Shown: positions 32,218 through 39,962, counted from the first letter of the stretch. The stretch is 64,000 bases of DNA from Nitrosarchaeum sp. (GCA_023264875.1 JAHFUX010000002.1:28191-92190); one strand, 5' to 3'. Notes: generated by a model not told the origin, from the letters alone. Translations and numbers: made by a program.

Positions 32218-32301
32218 GTATTTTTGATTTTAGTATTTACGGCATGCTTAACATTGTTAATTGTTGAAAAATACCCGTCAAATAATTCCCATTTCTTTTA
32301 G
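32197..32301 (+). CDS. Possible 34-residue membrane peptide
   Basis: ATG at 32197 opens MFASAYFVFLILVFTACLTL followed by LIVEKYPSNNSHFF and a stop. It is one hydrophobic helix with a polar tail, resembling small membrane peptides or toxins. Its start codon lies inside the right arm of the inverted repeat, so pairing with the left arm would hide it. No clear TATA site precedes it at the usual distance, and chance cannot be excluded. Confidence 0.25.
   Translation: MFASAYFVFLILVFTACLTLLIVEKYPSNNSHFF
32248..32260. promoter_or_regulatory. Palindromic element TTAACATTGTTAA, copy 3
   Basis: Identical to copy 1. Read on the minus strand it is 7 bases upstream of a TATA-like GTAAATAC (32233-32240), which would start transcription near 32212 inside the inverted repeat, where a 21-codon frame begins. 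Confidence 0.4.
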
Positions 32302-32440
32302 ATTTTGTCATGAGAACCTTCTACAGAGACATCATTTTTCTGTTTTACAGAAAATTGAGATATGACTTTATCGTGATATTAAACCTGAATCTACGTTACA
32401 GCAAAAACTACAAATCTGAATAAAAAATAAAAAAACCAGT

Positions 32441-32896
32441 CTATGCTAAAAGACTAGTTTTCTTTTCTCTTCTAATGGATAAAATGATGTATGCTGAAAC
32501 AGCTATAATCCCACCTTGAAGAACTTTACTTAGGATGTCAATAAAGCCGACATCGTCTTGCTGACCCACAAATGGAATATCTGCGGTTCTAGACAATACA
32601 TAAAGACCTATCAGAGCCAGAGAGCCTCCTATTGCTAAAGCATAAGGCACCTTGCTTGTGTGTCTGGTGATAGTTGCCCACAATCCAATTGGAATATACG
32701 CAGCACCAACTGCAGCAAAAAATGCAGTTTCAATAAAAGCACCACTTTCAAACTCTTGTGGATTGCCTGCATTTTCTTCAAATTCTTGACTAGCTTCTGC
32801 AATTTCTTGAGTAGATACAAAAAGATACAGAGATCCTGTAGCTAACATCAAAAATGCCATTGAAATTATAGCTAATTTCATTGCTTTTGATTTCAT
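32441..32896 (-). CDS. Four-helix membrane protein, unknown
   Basis: Not recognised. The 151-residue protein has four hydrophobic helices (about 6-28, 54-75, 84-102, 125-142), with a Glu-rich loop between the first two (SQEFEENAGNPQEFESGAF). It starts with ATG at 32896; a TATA-like TATTATATCC on the minus strand (32918-32927) is about 26 bases upstream. It is divergent from the 32996/33264 pair, and the shared intergenic region contains the palindrome at 32933-32951. Confidence 0.68.
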   Translation of the reverse strand: MKSKAMKLAIISMAFLMLATGSLYLFVSTQEIAEASQEFEENAGNPQEFESGAFIETAFFAAVGAAYIPIGLWATITRHTSKVPYALAIGGSLALIGLYVLSRTADIPFVGQQDDVGFIDILSKVLQGGIIAVSAYIILSIRREKKTSLLA

Positions 32897-32932
32897 GATT
32901 TGTATATGGAAAATCGGATATAATAGATACCG

Positions 32933-32951
32933 ATCATTTTCACAAAATGAG
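32933..32951. promoter_or_regulatory. Palindrome ATCATTTTCACAAAATGAG between divergent promoters
   Basis: Contains a perfect 7-base inverted repeat TCATTTT/AAAATGA with a 3-base centre. It lies between the TATA-like boxes of the two divergent genes (32896 minus and 32996 plus), about 12 bases upstream of the latter's TTAATTAAATAC. A sister site occurs at 33606-33624. Likely operator of the winged-helix protein at 33264 (inference). Confidence 0.5.
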
Positions 32952-32995
32952 AATAGAAGCTATTAATTAAATACAGATTTGCAGACAAGAGAAAG

Positions 32996-33262
32996 ATGCC
33001 AGAGGAAATTCATTATGTAACAATGGCAATACATCTAATTGTAGGATTTGTACTTGTGTTTTTGGCTGCAAGAGCATTTAAGAAAACAAAATATCCACCA
33101 ATGGCATTACTCGTGCTTGGATTTTCTTTAATTGTTATAGGCGATACAATAATTGGAGATGTAGTAGAATTTCTGGAGCAAGGTATTTTTGGTGAAATCT
33201 TAGAGGAAGGCGTTGAAATTGCAGGTTTTATTGTTTTAATATTAGCGGTGAAACGAAGCTGA
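32996..33262 (+). CDS. Three-helix small membrane protein, unknown
   Basis: Not recognised. The 88-residue protein has three hydrophobic helices (about 8-27, 34-53, 68-85) with acidic loops (VVEFLEQGIFGEILEEGVEI). It lies 1 base before the winged-helix regulator gene, so they form an operon. Membrane protein plus regulator pairs can act as sensor and effector, but no evidence beyond adjacency is available. Confidence 0.68.
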   Translation: MPEEIHYVTMAIHLIVGFVLVFLAARAFKKTKYPPMALLVLGFSLIVIGDTIIGDVVEFLEQGIFGEILEEGVEIAGFIVLILAVKRS

Positions 33263-33263
33263 A

Positions 33264-33602
33264 ATGGACGATGCAAGTGAGATCTTCTCCACAATATCTG
33301 ATGAACAGAATCGAGAAATAATAAAACTAGTCTCAAAGACAGAACTTACCATTCAACAAATTTCCAATATGCTAAACATCCCATTATCTACTACATATCG
33401 GAAAACAAGAAAATTAGAGGAATTAAAGATAATCAAGAAAACTAAAGTAATTCGAACACTTGAAGGTCTTGATGAAAGTTATTACAAAAATTGGATATCT
33501 GAAATTGTAATTACCTATAGAGATGGAGAACTATCCTACAAATTAGAACATGTAAAGATTGAAGATAAAATTGTAAGACTTTGGCAAAAGTTTTCGGAAT
33601 AA
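33264..33602 (+). CDS. Winged helix-turn-helix regulator (ArsR/TrmB-like)
   Basis: A 112-residue DNA-binding protein. The winged helix-turn-helix lies at about residues 5-65 (EQNREIIKLVSKTELTIQQI, then LNIPLSTTYRKTRKLEELKI), and a short C-terminal part (70-112) might dimerise. There are no Cys residues, so metal sensing of the ArsR type is unlikely. It is cotranscribed with the 32996 membrane protein. Two similar palindromes flank this operon (32933-32951 and 33606-33624), which suggests autoregulation and control of the next gene. Confidence 0.82.
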   Translation: MDDASEIFSTISDEQNREIIKLVSKTELTIQQISNMLNIPLSTTYRKTRKLEELKIIKKTKVIRTLEGLDESYYKNWISEIVITYRDGELSYKLEHVKIEDKIVRLWQKFSE

Positions 33603-33605
33603 CTG

Positions 33606-33624
33606 ATCATTCTCAATAAATGAT
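33606..33624. promoter_or_regulatory. Palindrome ATCATTCTCAATAAATGAT upstream of 33667
   Basis: Perfect 6-base arms ATCATT/AATGAT with a 7-base centre, 4 bases after the regulator stop codon and about 13 bases upstream of a TATA-like ATATTATATG (33638-33647) of the next gene. It matches the site at 32933-32951 in arms, spacing and distance to TATA. Confidence 0.5.
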
Positions 33625-33666
33625 AATGGAAGTCATGATATTATATGTATAATTTGATGCATAATC

Positions 33667-33864
33667 ATGAACAAAAAAATTTTGATAGGAATTGCAATTG
33701 CAATAATCATTGTTGCAGTTGGAATAGTAGGCATCAAAGCAATGCTAGGTGATGAATCTACAGAACTACCATATGAAGAAAAAGTTGAAAAAACACTAAA
33801 TATTCAGGAAACACCAGAATCTGGTGAATCTCCAGAAGAAGAGGCACAAGAATACACGCCATAG
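33667..33864 (+). CDS. Single-helix acidic membrane protein
   Basis: Not recognised. A 65-residue product with one N-terminal membrane helix (ILIGIAIAIIIVAVGIVGIK) and an acidic Glu/Pro-rich tail (PESGESPEEEAQEYTP), which probably faces outward. The TATA-like site and palindrome upstream support a real gene. It has no known domain. Confidence 0.62.
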   Translation: MNKKILIGIAIAIIIVAVGIVGIKAMLGDESTELPYEEKVEKTLNIQETPESGESPEEEAQEYTP

Positions 33865-33994
33865 CAATTGAATACATTCCCTTTTTCTTTAGGTATATCT
33901 GAAATCATGCTCTTTTTGGCATTTCGCCATTGTCCAGATTAGTTGCACAAATCACAATGATCAGAGAATTAGTATATGAAAAGAATCTTATAGA

Positions 33995-34014
33995 TTAATT
34001 AGATGTGTAATTAA
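33995..34014. promoter_or_regulatory. Palindrome TTAATTA-N6-TAATTAA overlapping a core promoter
   Basis: Perfect 7-base arms with centre GATGTG, ending 8 bases before the ATG at 34023. It covers the position where TATA (-26) and the transcription start of this leaderless gene should be. Binding there would block initiation, so it is a candidate autorepression site for the 34023 regulator. Confidence 0.4.
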
Positions 34015-34022
34015 AAAAAACC

Positions 34023-34328
34023 ATGACTGGAAAAAGTTACCGAGATAAAATTTACATTATAAAAGATATCATTAGTCTTCTTACTGAATATGGCCAGCTA
34101 AATCAAACAACCCTTATCAGCTACAGTGGCCTGAATCTAAAAAAACATAAACATATTCTTGATACTCTAGAATCGCGAGGATTTATCTCAAAATTAATTT
34201 CAGAAAATGACAAGCGTCCAGTTACAATTTACAAAGCCACAAATAAAGGAATTGAGTTTTGTCAAACAATAATAGCACCATATGAAGAATTGTTTCCTAG
34301 AAAATCTAACTCAAATCAGAATAACTAG
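34023..34328 (+). CDS. Winged-helix DNA-binding protein (Sso10a-like layout)
   Basis: A 101-residue basic protein. A winged helix covers about residues 8-80 (DIISLLTEYGQLNQTTLISY; KHKHILDTLESRGFISKLIS; TIYKATNKGIEFCQTI). This layout is like small archaeal regulators that read one or a few promoters. Its own promoter carries the palindrome at 33995-34014. It overlaps the convergent gene 34325-34723 by 4 bases. No ligand-binding domain is visible. Confidence 0.75.
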   Translation: MTGKSYRDKIYIIKDIISLLTEYGQLNQTTLISYSGLNLKKHKHILDTLESRGFISKLISENDKRPVTIYKATNKGIEFCQTIIAPYEELFPRKSNSNQNN

Positions 34329-34723
34329 GGGCCTTGTTCTTCATCTAGATTAAACTCTGAGGAGATCTGATTATCCATCTGATCTTTTCTTTGAATATAT
34401 CTAGAATATTTTTTGTTCCAAGATTTGAGCATTAAGTATTGATGTATCCCTAACACAAGCCAAGATATTGAAATTATAATTATTACAACTAGTGATATGG
34501 CAAGAAAGATTCCAAATTCATCATATTCATCCAATATGAAAAAAAAGTGTGGATGAAGAATCAGGTATAATGAAAGGCCTATTGCCAGTGGTGCCAAAAT
34601 TAACGCAGATATTGATATTCCTAACAGAGTTTTTCCTATATGATTTATCTTCTCGATAAATCCATCCATTACTTCAATTATGCTAAAACGTGATTGTGAG
34701 TCAGAATTTTCTATATTTGGCAT
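34325..34723 (-). CDS. Two-helix membrane protein, unknown
   Basis: Not recognised. The 132-residue protein has two long hydrophobic helices (about 33-58 and 67-93) and a basic, aromatic C-terminal cytoplasmic stretch (LMLKSWNKKYSRYIQRKDQM). It lies 28 bases after the cupredoxin gene on the same strand and may be cotranscribed with it. Confidence 0.65.
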   Translation of the reverse strand: MPNIENSDSQSRFSIIEVMDGFIEKINHIGKTLLGISISALILAPLAIGLSLYLILHPHFFFILDEYDEFGIFLAISLVVIIIISISWLVLGIHQYLMLKSWNKKYSRYIQRKDQMDNQISSEFNLDEEQGP

Positions 34724-34751
34724 GTTTATCCTATTTTAATAATTTTTGAGG

Positions 34752-35216
34752 TCATTTTACTATAAAAGTTCCGCTCATTTCAGGATGTAGTGTACAATGA
34801 AACGTAAATTCACCTGTCTTGTCAGCAATAAATGTAATTGATTGGGATTCAAAATAACTCAAGTCTTTTGTGTGAACATTAAATTCATCCATATTCAAAT
34901 TATGTTTTTGATTATCTTGGTTAATTATGTGAAAAGAAATCAGCTCACCACTACTTACTGAAACTATTGGTTTCTTACTTGGAGTAAAACTATTTTTTCC
35001 ACCTTTTGTTGACGATAATGCAAACATAGGACCGTGTTGTGTTGGTATTGATTTTACATAAAAGTTTGCTGGTGCTCCAAACACAGGAGATGTTGCATTT
35101 ACAGGAATCATGGAATTAACAACATAATATCCGCCAACTGAACAAAGCACAACAATGCCTGTGATTGTAAGTATTGTATTTCTTCCTAATTTAATCTGGT
35201 GTTTTTGTTTTACCAA
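34752..35216 (-). CDS. Membrane-anchored cupredoxin (type I copper protein)
   Basis: A 154-residue plastocyanin-like protein. An N-terminal membrane helix (about 14-36) anchors an outward cupredoxin domain. Copper ligands are visible: His in QKHNLNMDEF and Cys-His-Met in FHCTLHPEMSG (C-x2-H-x2-M), the type I pattern. Ammonia-oxidising archaea use many such proteins for electron transfer in place of cytochrome c, so a role in respiration is plausible. Start is TTG at 35216. The HtrA gene diverges 227 bases away. Confidence 0.88.
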   Translation of the reverse strand: MVKQKHQIKLGRNTILTITGIVVLCSVGGYYVVNSMIPVNATSPVFGAPANFYVKSIPTQHGPMFALSSTKGGKNSFTPSKKPIVSVSSGELISFHIINQDNQKHNLNMDEFNVHTKDLSYFESQSITFIADKTGEFTFHCTLHPEMSGTFIVK

Positions 35217-35443
35217 TCGATTGCATGATATTTGCCACTATTTAGACAATGATGAACAAAGTTAAGTATATTATAAAAACAAAAAATCAAAACCTCATTG
35301 AGCACAAATGTATTGCACTTTATTACATCAAAACATCTATCAATTCTGTAATTTAAAAAAATATGGAAAAATTCTACCTAATTCTTTTATAATCGTACTA
35401 TGAGAAAAAACAATTAATAACAAAATACGTTATGTGATAAAAA

Positions 35444-36670
35444 ATGACTAATACACAAAAACTTCTAATCGTGGCAATAATAATTCTTGGAATACTTGTT
35501 GCAATAACTCTTCCACCATCTATGGAATTTTATTTTGAAAAGAAAAACCAACTAGATACAACTGAAATAATAGGTCTCAAAGATATAACTCCAGAGAGCA
35601 AATCTGATGAAATAATAAAGGAAATCACAACAAATGACAATTCTCAGCATGAACAAAGTAATACAAATCTAGGTAGAATCTATCAAAACTTGGAAAATTC
35701 TGTTGTACAAATAACCAGTACTGTCATAGAAACAAGATCAAATATCATCATCAATGGCAATCCATTGGAGCAGCAGTCATCTAGGCTAGGTTCTGGATTT
35801 GTGTATGATAGTGAAGGCCATATTATTACAAATAATCATGTTGTTTCAGGTGTAAGCACTGTTGATGTTGCTTTATCAAACGGTGATATTTTTAATGCCA
35901 AAGTGATTGGTACTGATGAATTCAATGATATTGCAGTCTTGCAAATAACTGATGATTATTCCAATGAACCGATAAATCCAATATTATTTGCTGATTCATC
36001 CCAAGTCAATGTTGGTGATCAAGTGATTGCCATTGGAAATCCATTTGGACTAAGCAATACCATGACAACAGGTATAGTAAGTCAAATTGGAAGACTGCTT
36101 CCAAATAAGGATCTTGGATTTTCTATTCCAAATATCATCCAAACTGATGCTGCAATCAACCCAGGAAATTCAGGAGGACCACTTTTAGATAACAGTGGAA
36201 ATTTAATTGGAATGAATACTGCAATTGAATCTAAAGTAGGAGAGTTTGCAGGTATTGGTTTTGCTGTTCCCTCAAATACCATTAAAAAAGTTGTACCAGC
36301 CTTAATTGAAAAAGGAGAATATGATCACCCATGGTTAGGAATTTCTGGAATTACACTCTCTCCAAAATTAGCAGAAAAATTGAATCTACCACAGAATTTT
36401 AGAGGCGCTCTAATCAATGGAGTTGTAAAAGATGGACCTGCAGATAAGGCCGGAATCAAAGATGCATTGTATACTGCAGACAGAGAAATAGCAAGTGCAG
36501 ATATAGTAATTTCAATTGATAATACCCCAGTTAAAAGAATAGATGACATTATTGCATATGTGTCAGAAAACAAATCTGTGGGAGACAATATTTCTCTTCA
36601 GGTCTATAGAGATGGCAATGTAATTGATATTGACATTGAGCTTGGTAAACGAGCAACAAACAGTGGATAA
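35444..36670 (+). CDS. HtrA/DegP-type serine protease with PDZ domain
   Basis: Envelope quality-control protease of 408 residues. An N-terminal membrane helix (7-24) is followed by a linker and a trypsin-like S1C domain with His in ITNNHVVSG, Asp in FNDIAVLQI and Ser in AAINPGNSGGPLLD. One PDZ domain follows (about 295-400: HPWLGISGITLSPKLAEKLN; IVISIDNTPVKRIDDII). All catalytic residues are present. A TATA-like AATTAATAAC (35411-35420) lies about 26 bases before the ATG. It faces outward and probably clears misfolded surface proteins. Confidence 0.94.
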   Translation: MTNTQKLLIVAIIILGILVAITLPPSMEFYFEKKNQLDTTEIIGLKDITPESKSDEIIKEITTNDNSQHEQSNTNLGRIYQNLENSVVQITSTVIETRSNIIINGNPLEQQSSRLGSGFVYDSEGHIITNNHVVSGVSTVDVALSNGDIFNAKVIGTDEFNDIAVLQITDDYSNEPINPILFADSSQVNVGDQVIAIGNPFGLSNTMTTGIVSQIGRLLPNKDLGFSIPNIIQTDAAINPGNSGGPLLDNSGNLIGMNTAIESKVGEFAGIGFAVPSNTIKKVVPALIEKGEYDHPWLGISGITLSPKLAEKLNLPQNFRGALINGVVKDGPADKAGIKDALYTADREIASADIVISIDNTPVKRIDDIIAYVSENKSVGDNISLQVYRDGNVIDIDIELGKRATNSG

Positions 36671-36870
36671 TTTTACATTCATTACAAATTATTTTAGTTC
36701 GTCTTCGTACTATGGTTGTATTGTTACTTTGAATGGTTTCCAAGCTATGGCCTTGATAGAAATTGATTTCTCTTTCATTTTACTAATAGGATGCAAAAGA
36801 ATGGACGATGGATTTACAGTTGGAAATATTCGAAGAATTGATATTCATATAAAACTAACAAAGAATTGAA

Positions 36871-38637
36871 TTGCAAATTTCATTTAGTATAGATAAAAAA
36901 TTGATACTTTTAGTAATTATGGTATCTGTAATTACGCTTTTAATTACTGCCTACTTGAGCTTCAATTATGGAGAACAAATTCTAAGAGAAAGAGCTAATG
37001 ATCTCCTAATTAGTGAATCTACAGCACGTGGTAATACTATTAGACTTCTTTTTGAATCACAAATTGACCAAAATCAAATTTTAGCAAATGAGTCAATGAT
37101 AAAAATTCTGGTTAATGAATTAAATCAAACCCCTGAAAATGAATTTGATAAAGTAAGAGAAAGTAAACTCGGAGAATTTCTTACTCAAATTCAAGCATTT
37201 CAAACACGGGTTGGATTTTCAATGGGTTTTGAAGATGTAAAAATTATAGGAGCAAATGGAAAAGTCTTCTTTTCACTTAGCAAACTAAATGATAATAATT
37301 TCTTTCATGATCCGTTATTTCAAAAAGGATTGAAAAAATCCACTATCGATTTTGAGCCAACTAATACTGGTAAAAAAATGATTATAGTTTCTCCAATTTT
37401 TGTTCCAGATAGTAAAAAAAATGATGAACCAATAGGAGTAATTATCTCAAGAATGCGAACTGAATCATTAGATAGTATCTTAGTTGATAGAAGCGGTTTG
37501 GGCGAAACTGGAGAAGTTTATATCGTAAGTGATGGGTTTTTGATGTTATCTGAATCTAGATTCATAGACGGTGCCATCTTCAAACAAAAAGTTGACACCA
37601 TTCCCGTTCAAAAATGTTTTAGAGAAGGAAAAGAATTTGTAGGATTTTATCCTGATTATAGAAAAATACCAATCTATGGTTCTTCATACTGCGCTAATGA
37701 TTTGGGATTTGTTTTGCTTGCAGAAATTGAAGAAGCAGAAACAATTCAACCAATTTTAGTACTTCAAAATAGAATTTTTCAAACAGGTCTAATAATTACT
37801 GCCGTGATGACAATTATTGCATTTATACTTTCAAAATCTATGTCCAGACCTCTAATAAAATTAAAAAATGCGGCAAACCAAGTTGCAAGTGGCGACTTTC
37901 ATATTCGAACTAATATTACAACAAGAGATGAAATTGGAGAACTATCACATGCATTTGATTCTATGACTGAAAAACTTCAGAGATCGTTAATTGAACTTAA
38001 AGAAAAAGAAGAGGTCATAAAACAACAAGAAGATATTTTATTACACTTTTCTGATCAGAGTGAAAAATACTGTGTTTGTATGGTGGATATTATGAATTCA
38101 ACAAAAATTACTGCCAAATTATCTGAATCCGAAACCAGTGAATTTTATGACCTTTTTCTTAACTCTATTGCCGGAATTGTAATAAATTTTGGTGGTATAG
38201 TAATAAAAAATATTGGAGATGCATTATTATTTTATTTTCCAGTCATGCCATCAGAAGAAGAATCTGCATTAAAGAAATGTCTTGATTGTTGTTTAACTTT
38301 AGGTGAATCTCACGATGATATGGCAAAAAAATTAGAAAACCAACATCTGCCTGTTTTTGATTACCGGATTAGTTCTACTTATGGAATGGTTAGAATAGCG
38401 AAAACATCCACATCCTCCATTAATGATATTTTTGGAAATACTGTAAATCGCTGTGCTAAAATAAATAGAATTGCCCCTGCAAATAGATTGATTATTGATG
38501 AAGAATTCTATGATAGTACCAAAATTTTTGATGATTATATATTTAAAAAAATAGATAGCGATGTTACCGCGCCAGAGGCAGGTTATTCAGGCTATCTAGT
38601 TTCCAGAAAGAACATACTTGATAATATTAAAAATTAA
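36871..38637 (+). CDS. Cache-HAMP receptor with class III adenylate/guanylate cyclase domain
   Basis: A membrane receptor that should make a cyclic nucleotide on sensing an outside ligand. Its 588 residues contain membrane helix 1 (about 9-28), an extracellular double Cache-type sensor (30-305), helix 2 (about 310-330), HAMP (332-385: MSRPLIKLKNAANQVASGDF) and a class III cyclase domain (about 405-575). Metal-binding Asp is in CMVDIMNSTKI and IKNIGDALLFYF; the Lys of IKNIGD and Asp of NDIFGN fit ATP selection. The transition-state pair usually reads N-x3-R, but here NRCAK puts Lys at the Arg position. Start is TTG at 36871. Neighbours give no clear partner. Confidence 0.9.
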   Translation: MQISFSIDKKLILLVIMVSVITLLITAYLSFNYGEQILRERANDLLISESTARGNTIRLLFESQIDQNQILANESMIKILVNELNQTPENEFDKVRESKLGEFLTQIQAFQTRVGFSMGFEDVKIIGANGKVFFSLSKLNDNNFFHDPLFQKGLKKSTIDFEPTNTGKKMIIVSPIFVPDSKKNDEPIGVIISRMRTESLDSILVDRSGLGETGEVYIVSDGFLMLSESRFIDGAIFKQKVDTIPVQKCFREGKEFVGFYPDYRKIPIYGSSYCANDLGFVLLAEIEEAETIQPILVLQNRIFQTGLIITAVMTIIAFILSKSMSRPLIKLKNAANQVASGDFHIRTNITTRDEIGELSHAFDSMTEKLQRSLIELKEKEEVIKQQEDILLHFSDQSEKYCVCMVDIMNSTKITAKLSESETSEFYDLFLNSIAGIVINFGGIVIKNIGDALLFYFPVMPSEEESALKKCLDCCLTLGESHDDMAKKLENQHLPVFDYRISSTYGMVRIAKTSTSSINDIFGNTVNRCAKINRIAPANRLIIDEEFYDSTKIFDDYIFKKIDSDVTAPEAGYSGYLVSRKNILDNIKN

Positions 38638-38651
38638 ACATATCTCATTTT

Positions 38652-39962
38652 TTATAATGCCAATTTTTCAATTATATCATTAAATTTCCAAGGTCCACAC
38701 TGTGCATCTGAACTCTCACTTTCAAACATTCCTTGTTTGTTTAGATGATTTACAATATATGCAGAAAATGGCAAAGATCCTGTGGCTCCTGGAGAGTTAT
38801 AATTCAAAATATGAAAAGACATTGAATCCCCCTCTAAAATTACATCTGGAACAAATTGTCCATTCTCATTTATTACAGATGATCTAATTCCTGCAGTTCC
38901 TTTCTCTGTGATTTTTTTTGCATCAATTTTTGGTAAGAATCGTTTAACTCTGTTAATCATTGCTGATTTTGACATTGAGGATTGAATTTCATTTATTGCA
39001 AGTTCTTGGAATTGTTTATCAAATATTGTTTTTCTTGCCCCCGATCTACACATCTCTAATATTTTTGGAACGAATTCTTTGATGTTCTCTGTTTTATTGT
39101 ATCCATATGGACTAAACACTAGTACTGCATTTGGTCCAATTTCACAACTTCCATCAACTCTGATAATCCAATGTGGATCTAAAAATGGATAATCTGGATA
39201 TTCTGGTACTGAATAGACACTTGTTTTTGTCAAATTATTGTATTCTTTTGGTGTTCGCCAATACTCTCCTCTGAAATGCACATCTGTAAATCTCTCTGCC
39301 GCACCAATTTTATGTGCAACATCTATTGCTTCGCCTCCTGCTGCATTGATAACAAAATTTGCAAAAATCTCATATTCATTATTTAACGTGATTTTCCATT
39401 TACCATTAGTTTTTTTGATATTGGTCACTTTAGTGTCTAGCATAAAATTTATTCCATTATCTGTACTATCTTTCATCAATGTATCAGTAACTTTAGAATA
39501 ATCTGTAGACCCATCTTTGTATACATAAAGTGCAGATTCACATTTTATTTCTGGTTCTATTTTCTTTAATTCATTTTTATCCATTAATTTGATATCGTTA
39601 TCTTGTAGTCCATTTTGTTTTCCCCATTTGAAATATTTCTCTAGTACTTTGGTTCCTTTTTCATCTAGAGATACTTCTATCACTCCATCTTTTTTAAACG
39701 GTAAACTTTTCAGCTTGGAATACTCTTCCAACATTTCATATCCATGAAAAGCTGTTTTTGCAAACATTTTTTTCTTCTCAGGATTATATAGATATGGAGC
39801 ATGAACTTTTCCTGTGTTTCTACCGCTTGTGTGAAATGCAACATTATGCGCTTGTTCTATTACCGCAATCTTTTTTGTTTTATTTAGAAAACCAAGAAAA
39901 TAAGAGATTGAAGTACCTAGTATTCCTCCACCAATAATTACTAGATCAAAATCACGTGTCAA
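38652..39962 (-). CDS. FAD-dependent oxidoreductase, L-2-hydroxyglutarate oxidase-like
   Basis: A 436-residue DAO-type flavoprotein. The N-terminal FAD fold is LVIIGGGILGTSISYFLG; SGRNTGKVHAPYLYNP and the later NAAGGEAIDVAHKIG stretch are as in LhgO-like enzymes. It probably oxidises a 2-hydroxyacid and passes electrons to a carrier or oxygen. Exact substrate cannot be read from the sequence; glycerol-3-phosphate dehydrogenase-type relatives are an alternative. The next minus-strand gene encodes a D-2-hydroxyacid dehydrogenase, so the locus may handle 2-hydroxyacids. Confidence 0.85.
   Translation of the reverse strand: MTRDFDLVIIGGGILGTSISYFLGFLNKTKKIAVIEQAHNVAFHTSGRNTGKVHAPYLYNPEKKKMFAKTAFHGYEMLEEYSKLKSLPFKKDGVIEVSLDEKGTKVLEKYFKWGKQNGLQDNDIKLMDKNELKKIEPEIKCESALYVYKDGSTDYSKVTDTLMKDSTDNGINFMLDTKVTNIKKTNGKWKITLNNEYEIFANFVINAAGGEAIDVAHKIGAAERFTDVHFRGEYWRTPKEYNNLTKTSVYSVPEYPDYPFLDPHWIIRVDGSCEIGPNAVLVFSPYGYNKTENIKEFVPKILEMCRSGARKTIFDKQFQELAINEIQSSMSKSAMINRVKRFLPKIDAKKITEKGTAGIRSSVINENGQFVPDVILEGDSMSFHILNYNSPGATGSLPFSAYIVNHLNKQGMFESESSDAQCGPWKFNDIIEKLAL

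Larger units (their letters stand above)
32007..32440. other. Gene-poor 434-base stretch between the zinc-finger gene and a membrane-protein gene
   Basis: No gene longer than 34 codons with a start is found. The stretch holds two TTAACA(A/T)TGTTA palindromes (32042, 32248), an imperfect inverted repeat (arms 32087-32116 and 32178-32217) and one hydrophobic micro-ORF (32197-32301). On the minus strand a stop-free run of about 60 codons ends near 32120 but has no start codon. The remainder (32302-32440) shows nothing I can name. Confidence 0.6.

Noticed and set aside
35308..35406. 32-codon plus-strand frame in the cupredoxin-htrA gap
   Set aside because: The TATA-like box is about 35 bases away and the sequence (Asn/Tyr/Cys-rich) does not look like a protein.
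36624..36869. Open frame of 81 codons between htrA and the cyclase gene
   Set aside because: Its first part overlaps htrA in another frame, and no TATA site or family likeness supports a start after the htrA stop. It ends 1 base before the cyclase start, which is probably chance.
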